A stretch of DNA of 64,000 nucleotides from Streptomyces caelestis (GTDB taxonomy: Bacteria; Actinomycetota; Actinomycetes; Streptomycetales; Streptomycetaceae): assembly GCF_001279005.1 (NCBI RefSeq), contig NZ_LGCN01000132.1, positions 1-64,000 of the forward strand, read 5' to 3'. A program made the position numbers and the translations under genes. The notes below the pieces were generated by a model. The model saw only the letters and a list, made by a program, of their open reading frames with translations. It was not told the DNA's origin and did no database searches. Shown here in pieces: positions 40,326 through 50,019 of this stretch. Numbering within the stretch: position 1 is the stretch's first letter; every line of letters begins with the position of its first letter.

Positions 40326-42872
40326 GTGCGGTCCACATCGCATCACGAACCCATGCGCTTACGAGGATTGAGCACGAGAAGCACGACGGGCACACGAAGG
40401 GCGAGAACGAGACGGCGCCTCTGGGCGGCCACCGTGACCGCCGGCGCCGTCACCGCCGGACTGCTGTCGGGTCCCGCCGCCAGCGCGCGCCCGGCCCCGG
40501 AACCGTCCCTGACAACGATGTCCATCACGTCGCCCCCGGGCGGCGCGAACGTACGGGTGCTGCTGTTCCACGGCTCCGCGGCCGGCGGTGAGGAGTCGCC
40601 CCTGGTGAACGCCGGGATCGCGGCGATCGAGAGGATCGGTCTGTCCGGCCCGGAGAACCAGCGGTTCCAGGTCACGGCCACCGGCAACGCCTCGGTCTTC
40701 ACCAACGCCGACAGGCTGAGCCGGTTCAACGCCATCGTGTTCCTGACCGGCGGCGGTGACGTCCTCGACCCGGACCAGGAGGCGGGCCTGGAGGCGTACA
40801 TGGAGGCCGGCGGCGGCTTCGTCGGCCTGCACGACGCGGCCCGCGCGGAGCCGTACTCGGACTGGTTCACCGGTCTGATCGGCGCCCGTCCGGCCGCGTC
40901 GAGCCCCACCACGGTGCAGCGGGCGACCGTCGAGGTCGGCGACCGCGCGCATCCGGCGACCAAGAACCTGCCCACCCAGTGGAAGCGGCCCGACAAGTGG
41001 CTGAACTGGGTGAAGAACCCCTCCGGCGACGTGCACACGGTCGCCCGGGTCCGCGAGTCGACCTACGCGCCCGGTGCGAGCGCCAACGGCTGGGACCACC
41101 CGGTCAGCTGGTGCCGCGACTACGACGGCGGCCGGTCCTTCTACACCGGCATGGGCGGCACGGTCTCGTCGTACGACGAGACCGACTTCCGCGACCATCT
41201 GCGCGGCGCCCTGTTGTGGACCACCCGGCTGGTGCGGGCCGACTGCAAGGCGACCATCACCGGCAACTACAAGGCCGAGCGGCTGACCCGGCCCAACCAG
41301 CCGGGCCACAACGACCAGATCGGCGAGCCGCACGGACTGGTCACCGCGCCCGACGGCCGCGTCTTCTTCATCGGCCGGGGCGGCGCCGACGCCTCGCGGC
41401 CCGTCGTCACGGACTGGAACGACCCCGACATCGGCAAGGGCACGGGCGAGATCCACGTCTACGACCCGAGGACCGGGAAGGTCACCCTCGCCGGGGCGCT
41501 CACCGTCTTCGGCAACAAGGGCGGCGGCGACGAGTTGCGGAAGGTCGAGGAGGGCCTGCTCGGCATCGAACTGGACCCGGCGTTCGAGCGGAACGGGTGG
41601 GTGTATCTGCACTACACCCCGCACTCCGGAATCAACCGGGACACGCACATGGCCGAGCGGCGGGTCTCCCGCTTCACGCTCGACCACGCCACCGACACGC
41701 TGGACCCCGCCAGCGAGAAGGTGCTGCTGAAGTGGCCGGTGCAGATCCACAGCTGCTGCCACGCCGGCGGCGGGATGGCCTGGGACTCCGAGGGCAACCT
41801 GTACATCGCCACCGGTGACAACAACTCCAGCGGTTTCAGCGACGGTTACTCGGGCAACAACCCCCAGCCCAACTTCAAGGGCGTGTCCTTCGCCGACGCC
41901 CGCCGCACCGCCGGCAACACCAACAACCTCAACGGCAAGATCCTGCGCATCCACCCCGAGCCGGACGGCACGTACACCCTCCCCGAGGGCAACCTGTTCA
42001 CCGGGAAGGAGACCGCCGAGGGCGGCGGCAAGACGCGCGGCGAGATCTACGTGATGGGTGTGCGCAACCCGGCGCGCATCTCCGTGGACAAAAAGACCGA
42101 CGTCCTCTACGCGGGCTGGGTCGGCCCGGACGCCGGCGCCCCGTCGACGACGTGGGGTCCGGCGAAGTACGACACGTTCGCCGTGATCACCGAGGCGTCC
42201 AACCGCGGCTGGCCGTACTGCATGGGCAACAAGCAGCCCTACCGGGACCGCAATCTGCCGGACCCGTCGAAGCCGCTCGGCTGGTACGACTGCGACGCCC
42301 CGAAGAACGAGTCGCCGAACAACGACGGTCTGGTCAACCTGCCGCCGGTGACCGGCAACAACATCTGGTACTCGCCGCAGGGCGGCGGTCCGGACTTCCC
42401 GCGCGACGCGAACGGCGTCCCGTCGTACGAGCAGGACGAGGCCACCTACCGGCTGCCCTGGCTCAAGGGCGGCGGCCAGGCCGCGATGAACGGCCCGGTC
42501 TACCGCTACGACGACGCGACGTCCAGTGACGTCCGGTGGCCCGCGTACTGGGACGGCAAGTGGTTCGTCGGTGACTTCTACGACACCGACCAGCCGCGCA
42601 ACGCGGTGCTGATGGACCCGAGGACGCAGGGCGACGGCGGCCTTCCGGTGCACTCGGAGTCCCTGAAGAAGATCGTGCCGGTCGGCAACGACGGCATCAA
42701 GAACCTGATGGGCTGGACGTTCGGTCCGGACGGCGCGCTCTACGTCCTCGACTACGGGCGCGGCTTCTTCACCTCCGACTCCAAGTCCGCGCTGTGGCGG
42801 GTCACCTACACGGGCGGCGGCCCCACCCCGGCCGCCGGCCGGCTGGCGAGGAAGGCCGGAGGAAACCAGTGA
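40326..42872 (+). CDS. secreted ThuA domain + PQQ-dependent sugar dehydrogenase-like protein, TTA codon
   Basis: About 848 residues from GTG 40326 (AGGAGG 13 nt upstream; ATG 40353 gives 839 residues). The Arg-rich n-region and LWAATVTAGAVTAGLLSGPA form a signal peptide. Domain 1 (about residues 70-290) is ThuA-like (VRVLLFHGSAAGGEESPLVN; AYMEAGGGFVGLHDAA; WCRDYDGGRSFYTGMGG). Domain 2 is a beta-propeller of the soluble glucose/sorbosone dehydrogenase type (GEPHGLVTAPDGRVFFIGRG; CCHAGGGMAWDSEGNLYIAT-GD; VMGVRNPARISVD; GWTFGPDGALYVLDYGRG). Codon 12 (40359-40361) is TTA, so translation should depend on bldA tRNA. It overlaps the next gene by GTGA. Confidence 0.88.
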   Translation: MRSTSHHEPMRLRGLSTRSTTGTRRARTRRRLWAATVTAGAVTAGLLSGPAASARPAPEPSLTTMSITSPPGGANVRVLLFHGSAAGGEESPLVNAGIAAIERIGLSGPENQRFQVTATGNASVFTNADRLSRFNAIVFLTGGGDVLDPDQEAGLEAYMEAGGGFVGLHDAARAEPYSDWFTGLIGARPAASSPTTVQRATVEVGDRAHPATKNLPTQWKRPDKWLNWVKNPSGDVHTVARVRESTYAPGASANGWDHPVSWCRDYDGGRSFYTGMGGTVSSYDETDFRDHLRGALLWTTRLVRADCKATITGNYKAERLTRPNQPGHNDQIGEPHGLVTAPDGRVFFIGRGGADASRPVVTDWNDPDIGKGTGEIHVYDPRTGKVTLAGALTVFGNKGGGDELRKVEEGLLGIELDPAFERNGWVYLHYTPHSGINRDTHMAERRVSRFTLDHATDTLDPASEKVLLKWPVQIHSCCHAGGGMAWDSEGNLYIATGDNNSSGFSDGYSGNNPQPNFKGVSFADARRTAGNTNNLNGKILRIHPEPDGTYTLPEGNLFTGKETAEGGGKTRGEIYVMGVRNPARISVDKKTDVLYAGWVGPDAGAPSTTWGPAKYDTFAVITEASNRGWPYCMGNKQPYRDRNLPDPSKPLGWYDCDAPKNESPNNDGLVNLPPVTGNNIWYSPQGGGPDFPRDANGVPSYEQDEATYRLPWLKGGGQAAMNGPVYRYDDATSSDVRWPAYWDGKWFVGDFYDTDQPRNAVLMDPRTQGDGGLPVHSESLKKIVPVGNDGIKNLMGWTFGPDGALYVLDYGRGFFTSDSKSALWRVTYTGGGPTPAAGRLARKAGGNQ

Positions 42873-45079
42873 CACGACAACGAAGAGTGTGGGCCGGCCT
42901 GCTGGCCGCCCTGCTGATGGTGCTCGGCCTGCAGACGACGACGTCCGCGGCCGGCGCGTCCGGATCCACGGCGGCCGGGGCGGCGGAGCAGGTGCTCACC
43001 TGGACCGCCGGCGACGGCATCACGGAGTACACCTCCGCGCCGACGACCGCGGTGGCCGGCACGGCGACGATCGTCTTCGAGAACAGCGCGGCCACCGGCA
43101 ACACCACCGGGATGCCGCACACGCTGACGTTCGTGACCTCCGACCCGGAGTTCAACGACGACGTCCAGCTGAACATCCTCGCCAACCCGGCCGACGCCCA
43201 GGGCGGCCGGCACACCGCCGAGGTGACGCTCACCCCGGGCCGCTACTTCTACCACTGCACCATCCCCGGCCACGGCGAGATGCAGGGCATCCTGACGGTG
43301 ACCGAGGGCAGTGGCGAGGACACCACGGCGCCCGAGGCCACGGCGAAGGTGACCGGCTCGCAGAACGGCAAGGGCGAGTACGTCGGTTCGGCGAGCGTGA
43401 CGGTCCGGGCCACCGACTCCGGTTCGGGCGTGGACCGGATCGAGTACGCGATCGGGGCCGACGGCGCCTGGCAGCCGTACACCGCCCCGGTCGTCGTCGA
43501 CCAGGTCGGCGCCCACACGGTGCGCTACCGCGCGCTGGACAAGGCGGGCAACGTCTCGGCGGAGCAGAGCGTCACGTTCACGGTCGTCGCACCGCCGACG
43601 GACGACTCGACCCCGCCGGAGACCTCCGCGACGGTGGACGGCGAGAAGAACGGCGACGGGGCCTACATCGACATGGCGACGGTGACCGTCACCGCGTCCG
43701 ACACCGGCTCCGGCGTCAACACCATCGAGTACGCGATCGGCGCCGGCGGCGCCTGGAGGGCCTACACCGGCCCGGTGATGGTGCACGAGGTCGGCACGCA
43801 CACCGTGCGCTACCGCGCCACCGACAAGGCGGGCAACACGGCCGCGGAGAAGAGCGTGGAGTTCACGGTCGTCTCCGCTCCCCCGCAGGACACCACCCCG
43901 CCCGTGACCGGCGTGACGCTCGGCGGCGTCAGGAACTCCGACGGCGCCTACGTCGGCAGGGCCACGGTGACGGTCGGCGCCAGCGACGGGCACGACGGCT
44001 CCGGCGTGGCCGCCGTCGAGTACTCGCTCGACGGCGGACCGTACCTGGCCTACACCGCGCCCGTGGTGGTCGACCGTGCGGGCCGGCACACCGTGGCCTA
44101 CCGGGCGAGCGACGAGGCGGGCAACACCTCCGAGCCGCTGACGGTGAGCTTCACGGTCGTCGCGGGCGGCGGGGTGCCCTCGCCCGACTGCCCCGAGTAC
44201 GACGAGCGGCGGACGGTGATCGTCGGCACGGTCGACTCGGGTGTGCCGAACCGGGTCACCGACAACCGGTGCCGCATCGGTGAGCTGATCGAGGACGAGA
44301 AGGAGTGGACCTCGCAGGCGCTGTTCCTGAAGCACGTCGGGGCCGTTCTGGACCGGCTGAGGAAGGAAGGGGTCATCGACAAGCGGGAGCGTCGGGCCGT
44401 CAACCGGGCGGCCCGCGAGTCCGGCATCGGCACGCCGGGCCAGACCGACGGCTACCGGACGATCCTCGACGGCACCGAGGCCTCGTTCGCGAAGTGGGAG
44501 CAGGTGGGCGGCGGTTCGTTCGCGCTGAACCCGGACGGGTCGATCACCTCCGGCACCACGAGGAGCGGGCTCGGCATGCTGTGGTTCCCCGAGCGCACGT
44601 ACGGCGACTTCTCGCTGAAGCTCCAGTGGCGTGACGACGCGCCGGGCGCCGGCAACGCCAACTCCGGTGTGTTCGTGCGGTTCCCGCAGATCCACGACCA
44701 TCCGGAGGAGCCCCGGCCGGAGTGGGCCGCCATCACGTTCGGGCACGAGATCCAGGTGTTCGACTCGCCCACCGGCGACATGTACAAGACGGGCTCGGTC
44801 TACGGCTTCGACCGGGTGGGCCTGGCCGGCGCGGGCGTGACGCAGAAGGGCGCCTGGAACGACTACGAGATCCGCGTGGTGGACCAGCACTACTCGGTCC
44901 ACCGCAACGGCGTGCTGATCAACGAGTTCGACAACACCGGCGGCCAGGACTTCAGCCCGCCGCGCTCGGACGACCCGGGCACGGACGGGCGGCGGTACGC
45001 CTCCGGCTACATCGGACTGCAGGTGCACGGCACGACGGACGTCGTCTCCTACCGGGACGTCCGGATCAGGGAGCTGTAG
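42869..45079 (+). CDS. secreted cupredoxin + three OmpL47-type Ig-like repeats + DUF1080 (3-keto-glycoside hydrolase-like)
   Basis: A 736-residue exported modular protein. After a signal peptide (to about residue 28), residues 40-145 are a cupredoxin with complete type 1 copper ligands His84 (GMPHTLTF), Cys130 (YFYHCTIPG), His135 and Met138 (GHGEMQG). Three Ig-like repeats of about 95 residues follow, each with the pattern SGV..IEYA.G.G.W..YT.PV and HTVRYRA.DKAGN. A linker leads to a C-terminal DUF1080 laminin-G-like domain (FSLKLQWRDDAPGAGNANSG; HEIQVFDSPTGDMYKTGSVY; YIGLQVHG), a fold shown in other bacteria to hydrolyse 3-keto-disaccharides. It is coupled to the preceding gene by a 4-nt overlap. 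Confidence 0.88.
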   Translation: MTRQRRVWAGLLAALLMVLGLQTTTSAAGASGSTAAGAAEQVLTWTAGDGITEYTSAPTTAVAGTATIVFENSAATGNTTGMPHTLTFVTSDPEFNDDVQLNILANPADAQGGRHTAEVTLTPGRYFYHCTIPGHGEMQGILTVTEGSGEDTTAPEATAKVTGSQNGKGEYVGSASVTVRATDSGSGVDRIEYAIGADGAWQPYTAPVVVDQVGAHTVRYRALDKAGNVSAEQSVTFTVVAPPTDDSTPPETSATVDGEKNGDGAYIDMATVTVTASDTGSGVNTIEYAIGAGGAWRAYTGPVMVHEVGTHTVRYRATDKAGNTAAEKSVEFTVVSAPPQDTTPPVTGVTLGGVRNSDGAYVGRATVTVGASDGHDGSGVAAVEYSLDGGPYLAYTAPVVVDRAGRHTVAYRASDEAGNTSEPLTVSFTVVAGGGVPSPDCPEYDERRTVIVGTVDSGVPNRVTDNRCRIGELIEDEKEWTSQALFLKHVGAVLDRLRKEGVIDKRERRAVNRAARESGIGTPGQTDGYRTILDGTEASFAKWEQVGGGSFALNPDGSITSGTTRSGLGMLWFPERTYGDFSLKLQWRDDAPGAGNANSGVFVRFPQIHDHPEEPRPEWAAITFGHEIQVFDSPTGDMYKTGSVYGFDRVGLAGAGVTQKGAWNDYEIRVVDQHYSVHRNGVLINEFDNTGGQDFSPPRSDDPGTDGRRYASGYIGLQVHGTTDVVSYRDVRIREL

Positions 45080-45100
45080 CCCTCACGGGTCGGTCCTCAC

Positions 45101-45135
45101 GGGTCGGGAAGCCGGGGATCGCGGCTTCCCGACCC
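45101..45135. terminator. 14-bp perfect hairpin between convergent genes
   Basis: GGGTCGGGAAGCCG and CGGCTTCCCGACCC flank a 7-nt loop, starting 22 nt after the DUF1080 gene stop and 37 nt from the stop of the convergent alcohol dehydrogenase. It is preceded by a direct repeat of CCTCACGGGTCGG. Confidence 0.85.
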
Positions 45136-45171
45136 GGCCCGGCCGCCCCGGCCGGTTCCCCGGCTCGCGGG

Positions 45172-46362
45172 TCAGGGCTTGATCAGCACCTTGACCGCGC
45201 CGTCCTGCTTCTTCTGGAACATGTCGTAGGCGTGCGGCGCCTCGTCGAGCGGTACGCGGTGGGTGGCGAAGTCGTCGACGCCCAGGGGGTCCTCGTCGGT
45301 GAGGTAGGGGATGATCTCGTCGCTCCAGCGGCGCACGTTCGCCTGGCCCATGCGCATCTGGATCTGCTTGTCGAACAGGGTGAGCATGGGCAGCGGGTCG
45401 GCCATGCCGCCGTAGACGCCGCTGATCGAGATGGTGCCGCCGCGGCGCACCAGTTCGATCGCGGTGTACAGGGCGGCGAGCCGGTCGACGCTGAAGCGTT
45501 CCGCCATCGGGCCGCTGAGCTTGCGGGGCAGCAGCGCCGAGGCGTTCTGCACCATGCGGGCCGCCGCGCTGCCGTGCGCCTCGGTGCCGACGGCGTCGAT
45601 CACGGCGTCGGGGCCGCGGCCGTCGGTCTGGTCGCGGATCGCGGCGACGAGTTCCTTCTCGTCGTCGAAGGAGCGCAGGTCGAAGGTCTCCACGCCCCGC
45701 TGCTTCGCCCGGTTCAGCCGTTCCGGGACCAGATCCACGCCGAACACCCGTCCCGCGCCCTGGACCTGGGCGATCCGGCAGGCCATGTCGCCGATGGGGC
45801 CGAGTCCGAGCACGGCGACGCTGCCCCCCTTGGGGACACCGGCGTAGGCGACCGCCTGCCAGGCGGTGGGCAGGACGTCGGAGAGGTAGACGAACCGGTC
45901 GTCGGCCGGGCCCTCGGGCACCTTGATCGGACCGTACTGGGCCTGCGGGACCCGCAGGTACTCGGCCTGGGCGCCCGGGACCGCGCCGTACAGCCGGGTG
46001 TAGCCGAACAGGGCCGCGCCCATGTTCTCGGCGCTGACCTGGGTGGTCTCGCACTGGGTGGGCAGTCCGGTCAGGCACATCCAGCAGTTGCCGCAGGCGA
46101 TCTGGAACGGCACCACGACCCGGTCGCCGACCTGGAGGTCGGGCACCGCCGCGCCGACCTCCTCGACGATGCCCATCGGCTCGTGGCCGAGGATGTCGCC
46201 CGGGGTCATGAACGGGGTGAGGACCTCGTACAGGTGCAGATCGGATCCGCACAGTCCGCTGGAGGTGACGCGGATGATCGCGTCCGTCGGCTCCTCGATC
46301 CGGGGATCGGGCACGTTCTCCACCCTCACGTCCCGCTTTCCCTGCCAGGTCAGTGCCCTCAT
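45172..46362 (-). CDS. zinc-dependent alcohol dehydrogenase (threonine/formaldehyde dehydrogenase-like MDR)
   Basis: A 396-residue medium-chain dehydrogenase. Catalytic zinc ligands are Cys in SSGLCGSDLHLYE and His/Glu in ILGHEPMGIVEEV; structural zinc Cys residues are in ACGNCWMCLTGLPTQC. NAD binding is VAVLGLGPIGDMACRIA. DAVIDAVGTEAHG and the length recall the glutathione-independent formaldehyde dehydrogenase-like branch common in Streptomyces. Substrate unknown. ATG 46362 has GGAGG upstream. Confidence 0.92.
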   Translation of the reverse strand: MRALTWQGKRDVRVENVPDPRIEEPTDAIIRVTSSGLCGSDLHLYEVLTPFMTPGDILGHEPMGIVEEVGAAVPDLQVGDRVVVPFQIACGNCWMCLTGLPTQCETTQVSAENMGAALFGYTRLYGAVPGAQAEYLRVPQAQYGPIKVPEGPADDRFVYLSDVLPTAWQAVAYAGVPKGGSVAVLGLGPIGDMACRIAQVQGAGRVFGVDLVPERLNRAKQRGVETFDLRSFDDEKELVAAIRDQTDGRGPDAVIDAVGTEAHGSAAARMVQNASALLPRKLSGPMAERFSVDRLAALYTAIELVRRGGTISISGVYGGMADPLPMLTLFDKQIQMRMGQANVRRWSDEIIPYLTDEDPLGVDDFATHRVPLDEAPHAYDMFQKKQDGAVKVLIKP

Positions 46363-46533
46363 CGCCGCCTGCTCCCTCCGTGATGGCCGATATGTCGCTC
46401 ATGCGGTGGGCCTCCGGGTACCCGAGCCGCCGCACGCCGAACCGCCGGTCGCCGAACCGATCGGCGGGAGCCGCCGCGCGGACGCACGCCGCGTGCGGTC
46501 GGGTGCGGGTGGCGTGCGCGCGGGCCGCCCGGC

Positions 46534-46558
46534 CGGACCGGCCGGCCCGGCCGGTCCG
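46534..46558. terminator. 11-bp perfect hairpin downstream of pcaV
   Basis: CGGACCGGCCG-GCC-CGGCCGGTCCG ends 1 nt before the pcaV stop codon (leftward gene), a likely terminator. Confidence 0.7.
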
Positions 46559-46559
46559 C

Positions 46560-47024
46560 TCAGCGCGGGGCGGCCGGGGAGGGGGCCGGATCGCGCAGCC
46601 CTTCGGCCGCGTCCGCCACCCGCCGGATCAGGTCGATGAAGAGCGCCTGCTCGTCGGCGTCGAGCGGGGCCAGGAAGACCTGGTTCATCCGCGCGGTGCG
46701 CACCGTCAGCCTGCGGTGGGTGCGCACGCCGTCGTCGGTGAGGCGCAGCAGGAAGCGGCGGCCGTCCTGGGGGTCGCGGACCTTGTCCAGCAGCCCGCGC
46801 CGGATGAGCCGGCCGATCACCTCGGCGATGGTGGACCGGTCCAGCCCGACCCGCTCCCCCACGGTGCGCTGGTCCAGGCCCGGCTCGGCGACCAGCGCGT
46901 TGAGGACCGCGAACTGCGGCGAGGTGATCTCCTCGGAGACCATCGTGTTCCACAGCAGGTGGTGCGCCTGCTGGAGTCGCCGGGCGAGGTGCCCGGGGTG
47001 GGTGGTGAGGTCCACCGCGGCCAT
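46560..47024 (-). CDS. pcaV: MarR family repressor of the protocatechuate operon (PcaV)
   Basis: A 154-residue MarR protein divergent from pcaI. The winged HTH spans LDQRTVGERVGLDRSTIAEV and IGRLIRRGLLDKVRDPQDGR-R. With ATG 47024 as start, Arg15 and His21 fall where the S. coelicolor PcaV structure, as I recall it, has ligand-binding Arg15 and His21, which supports both function and start. It represses the pca operon until protocatechuate binds. The last residues are Pro/Ala-rich. Confidence 0.9.
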   Translation of the reverse strand: MAAVDLTTHPGHLARRLQQAHHLLWNTMVSEEITSPQFAVLNALVAEPGLDQRTVGERVGLDRSTIAEVIGRLIRRGLLDKVRDPQDGRRFLLRLTDDGVRTHRRLTVRTARMNQVFLAPLDADEQALFIDLIRRVADAAEGLRDPAPSPAAPR

Positions 47025-47051
47025 GTGCGCTCCCCAGTCGTTTTCGTTGGT

Positions 47052-47184
47052 GCACTGAACAATACTCGCCGAACGCACCTCCCCCGTACCCCCCCATGCC
47101 GTTCGATACGAACATGAGCAGGGTATTGACGCTCCCACCCCCTCGATGGCAGCGTGTGGCCGACCTCGAGAAAATACTCAGTGC
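47052..47184. promoter_or_regulatory. divergent pcaV-pcaI control region with paired TCAGTGC motifs
   Basis: GCACTGAACAATACTC (47052-47067) and AAAATACTCAGTGC (47171-47184) carry the same TCAGTGC core in opposite orientation, one near each divergent start, consistent with two PcaV operators. GTTCG-ATA-CGAAC (47101-47113) is a further palindrome between them. TTGACG at 47126-47131 may be the pcaI -35, but the matching -10 is poor. Confidence 0.6.
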
Positions 47185-47231
47185 CCTGACTAACTCGGTC
47201 GGGTTGCCCGGAGAGGACGGGGATCCCTCGG

Positions 47232-47987
47232 ATGGACAAGGTGGTCGCCTCGGCTGCGGAGGCGGTGGCTGACGTGCCGGACGGCGCGTCACTGGCGGTG
47301 GGCGGCTTCGGCCTCAGCGGTGTGCCGAACGTGCTGATCCAGGCGCTGTACGAGCGGGGGGCCGACGGTCTGTCGGTCGTCTCGAACAACTGCGGGGCGA
47401 TGGAGTCCGGGCTCGCGGTGCTGCTGGCGGCGGGCCGGATCGCCCGGGTGACCGGCTCCTACATCGGCGCGAACAAGGAGTTCGCCCGGCAGTACCTGAC
47501 CGGTGAGCTGGAGGTGGAGCTGATCCCGCAGGGCACGCTCGCCGAGCGGCTGCGCGCCGGGGGCGCCGGCATCCCGGCGTTCTACACCCCGGCCGGGGTG
47601 GGCACACAGGTCGCCGAGGGCGGACTGCCCTGGCGTTACGACGGCTCCGGCGGGGTGGCGCTCGCCTCGCCCGCGAAGGAGGTCCGGGAGTTCAACGGCA
47701 CCCGGTACGTGCTGGAGCGCGGCATCCGCACCGACTACGCGCTGGTGCGGGCGGCGAGGGGCGACCGGCACGGCAACCTCGTGTTCAACAAGTCCGCCCG
47801 CAACTTCAACCCCCTCGCCGCGATGGCGGGCCGGGTGACGGTCGCGGAGGTGGAGGAGCTGGTCGAGCCCGGCGCGCTCGACCCGGACGCGGTGCACCTG
47901 CCGGGCGTCTTCGTGCAGCGGGTGGTCGCCCTCACGCCCGAGCAGGCGGCGGACAAGAGGATCGAGCGGCGGACGGTGAGCGGCTGA
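47232..47987 (+). CDS. pcaI: 3-oxoadipate CoA-transferase, alpha subunit
   Basis: A 251-residue subunit A of the succinyl-CoA:3-ketoacid CoA-transferase family. It starts [36 protein letters not shown] is the subunit A signature, and GTYxGxN-like [18 protein letters not shown] and [15 protein letters not shown] follow. It activates 3-oxoadipate with succinyl-CoA in the beta-ketoadipate pathway. First structural gene of the operon; its stop overlaps pcaJ by one nucleotide (TGATG). Confidence 0.95.
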   Translation: MDKVVASAAEAVADVPDGASLAVGGFGLSGVPNVLIQALYERGADGLSVVSNNCGAMESGLAVLLAAGRIARVTGSYIGANKEFARQYLTGELEVELIPQGTLAERLRAGGAGIPAFYTPAGVGTQVAEGGLPWRYDGSGGVALASPAKEVREFNGTRYVLERGIRTDYALVRAARGDRHGNLVFNKSARNFNPLAAMAGRVTVAEVEELVEPGALDPDAVHLPGVFVQRVVALTPEQAADKRIERRTVSG

Positions 47988-48631
47988 TGGCCTGGACACG
48001 GGAGGAGATGGCCGCGCGGGCGGCCCGGGAACTGCGCGACGGCCAGTACGTCAATCTCGGCATCGGCCTGCCCACGCTGATCCCCAACCACCTCCCGGCC
48101 GGTGTCGAGGTGGTGCTGGAGAGCGAGAACGGCATCCTGGGCACCGGCCCGTACCCCGCCGAGACGGAGGTCGACCCGGACCTGATCAACGCCGGGAAGG
48201 AGACCGTCACGGTCCTTCCGGGCGCCTCCTTCTTCGACTCGGCGCTGTCCTTCTCGATGATCCGCGGCGGGCACATCGACGTCGCCGTCCTCGGCGCGAT
48301 GCAGGTGTCCGGACGCGGTGACCTGGCCAACTGGGCGGTGCCCGGCAAGCTCATCACCGGCATCGGCGGAGCGATGGACCTGGTCCACGGCGCCCGCACG
48401 GTGATCGTGGTGATGACCCACACCGCGAAGGACGGCTCGCCGAAGATCGTGACGGAGTGCTCGCTGCCGCTGACCGGCAGGGAGTGCGTGGACCGGATCA
48501 TCAGCGACCTCGGCGTCCTCGACGTCACCGACGACGGACTCGTCCTCGTCGAAACCGCTCCCGGCGTGACCGCCGGGGAGATCACCGCCAAGACCGGAGC
48601 CGAACTCACCCTCGGGGAGGGCCTGTCGTGA
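47987..48631 (+). CDS. pcaJ: 3-oxoadipate CoA-transferase, beta subunit
   Basis: A 214-residue subunit [20 protein letters not shown], then [14 protein letters not shown] with the catalytic Glu that forms the CoA thioester, and [20 protein letters not shown]. It pairs with PcaI. Its end overlaps pcaH by GTGA, so pcaF, which I recall lying here in S. coelicolor, is absent. Confidence 0.95.
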   Translation: MAWTREEMAARAARELRDGQYVNLGIGLPTLIPNHLPAGVEVVLESENGILGTGPYPAETEVDPDLINAGKETVTVLPGASFFDSALSFSMIRGGHIDVAVLGAMQVSGRGDLANWAVPGKLITGIGGAMDLVHGARTVIVVMTHTAKDGSPKIVTECSLPLTGRECVDRIISDLGVLDVTDDGLVLVETAPGVTAGEITAKTGAELTLGEGLS

Positions 48632-49407
48632 CCGACGCACTCACTCAAGCCGACATCGACCGGGAGATCGCGGCCGAGCACGCCGCGTACGGGAAGCGGG
48701 TCGCCGACGGCGCGCCCGTCGAGCACCACCCGCGCCGCGACTACCCGCCGTACCGCCCCTCGGTGCTGCGCCACCCGAAGCGGCCGCCGATCGCCATCGA
48801 CGTCACCCAGGACCCGGAACTGGTGGAGCTGTCCTCCCCCGCGTTCGGGGAGCGGGACATCACCGAGATCGACAACGACCTCACCCGGCAGCACGCCGGT
48901 GAGCCGATCGGCGAGCGCATCACCGTCTCCGGACGGCTGCTGGACCGCGACGGACGGCCGGTGCGCGGCCAGCTGGTGGAGATCTGGCAGGCCAACTCGG
49001 CCGGCCGGTACGCCCACCAGCGCGAACAGCACGACGCCCCGCTGGACCCGAACTTCACCGGCGTGGGCCGCACCCTCAGCGACGACGACGGCTTCTACCG
49101 CTTCACCACCGTCCAGCCGGGCCCGTACCCCTGGCGGCAGCACCTCAACGCCTGGCGGCCCGCCCACATCCACTTCTCGGTCTTCGGCTCGGCGTTCGCC
49201 CAGCGGCTGGTGACGCAGATGTACTTCCCCGGCGATCCGCTCTTCCCCTACGACCCGATCATCCAGTCGGTGACGGACGACGCCGCCCGGCAGCGGCTGG
49301 TCGCGACGTACGACCACGACCTGTCGGTGCCGGAGTTCTCGATGGGCTACCACTGGGACATCGTGCTCGACGGACCGCGGGCCACCTGGATGGAAGAGGG
49401 GCGCTGA
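48628..49407 (+). CDS. pcaH: protocatechuate 3,4-dioxygenase, beta subunit
   Basis: A 259-residue iron-binding subunit. [10 protein letters not shown] and [21 protein letters not shown] contain the start of the intradiol dioxygenase domain. Fe(III) ligands are in [15 protein letters not shown] (Tyr), and [12 protein letters not shown] with [11 protein letters not shown] (His, His, Tyr). It cleaves protocatechuate to 3-carboxymuconate with PcaG. GTG 48628 overlaps the pcaJ stop. Confidence 0.95.
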   Translation: MTDALTQADIDREIAAEHAAYGKRVADGAPVEHHPRRDYPPYRPSVLRHPKRPPIAIDVTQDPELVELSSPAFGERDITEIDNDLTRQHAGEPIGERITVSGRLLDRDGRPVRGQLVEIWQANSAGRYAHQREQHDAPLDPNFTGVGRTLSDDDGFYRFTTVQPGPYPWRQHLNAWRPAHIHFSVFGSAFAQRLVTQMYFPGDPLFPYDPIIQSVTDDAARQRLVATYDHDLSVPEFSMGYHWDIVLDGPRATWMEEGR

Positions 49408-49413
49408 CCCACC

Positions 49414-50019
49414 ATGACGAAGATCGACACCACGCGTCCGGAGACCGTGCTGCCCACCCCGTCGCACACGGTCGGCCCCTTCTACGGCCACGCCCTGCCC
49501 TTCCCCGGCGGCGAGGACATCGCGCCCCTCGGGCATCCGGACACCGTCACCGTGCACGGGCACGTGTACGACGGCGAGGGCCGGCCGGTGCCGGACGCGC
49601 TGCTGGAGCTGTGGGGGCCGGACCCCGAGGGGAACGTGCCGACGGCGGACGGCTCGATGCGCCGGGACCCGGCGAGCGGCGGCTTCCTCGGCCGCAACGG
49701 CGTGGAGTTCACCGGCTTCGGGCGGATCCGGACCGACGCGAACGGCCACTGGTACGCCCGTACGCTCCGTCCCGGAGCCCGTGGCGGGAACGCGCCCTAC
49801 CTCAGTGTGTGCGTGTTCGCGCGAGGTCTGCTGGTGCACCTGTTCACCCGGATCCACCTGCCGGGCGACGAGGCGGCGCTGGCGGCGGACCCGCTGCTGT
49901 CCCGGCTCGACGCCGGGCGCCGCGACACGCTGGTCGCGGGTGAGGAGGGCGCGGGCACGTACCGTTTCGACATCCGCCTTCAGGGCGAGGGCGAGACGGT
50001 CTTCCTGGAGTTCCAGTGA
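49414..50019 (+). CDS. pcaG: protocatechuate 3,4-dioxygenase, alpha subunit
   Basis: A 201-residue non-catalytic partner of PcaH with the same beta fold. [20 protein letters not shown] is the family N-terminus; [20 protein letters not shown] and [20 protein letters not shown] follow. It begins 6 nt after pcaH, and its TGA overlaps the pcaB start. Confidence 0.95.
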   Translation: MTKIDTTRPETVLPTPSHTVGPFYGHALPFPGGEDIAPLGHPDTVTVHGHVYDGEGRPVPDALLELWGPDPEGNVPTADGSMRRDPASGGFLGRNGVEFTGFGRIRTDANGHWYARTLRPGARGGNAPYLSVCVFARGLLVHLFTRIHLPGDEAALAADPLLSRLDAGRRDTLVAGEEGAGTYRFDIRLQGEGETVFLEFQ

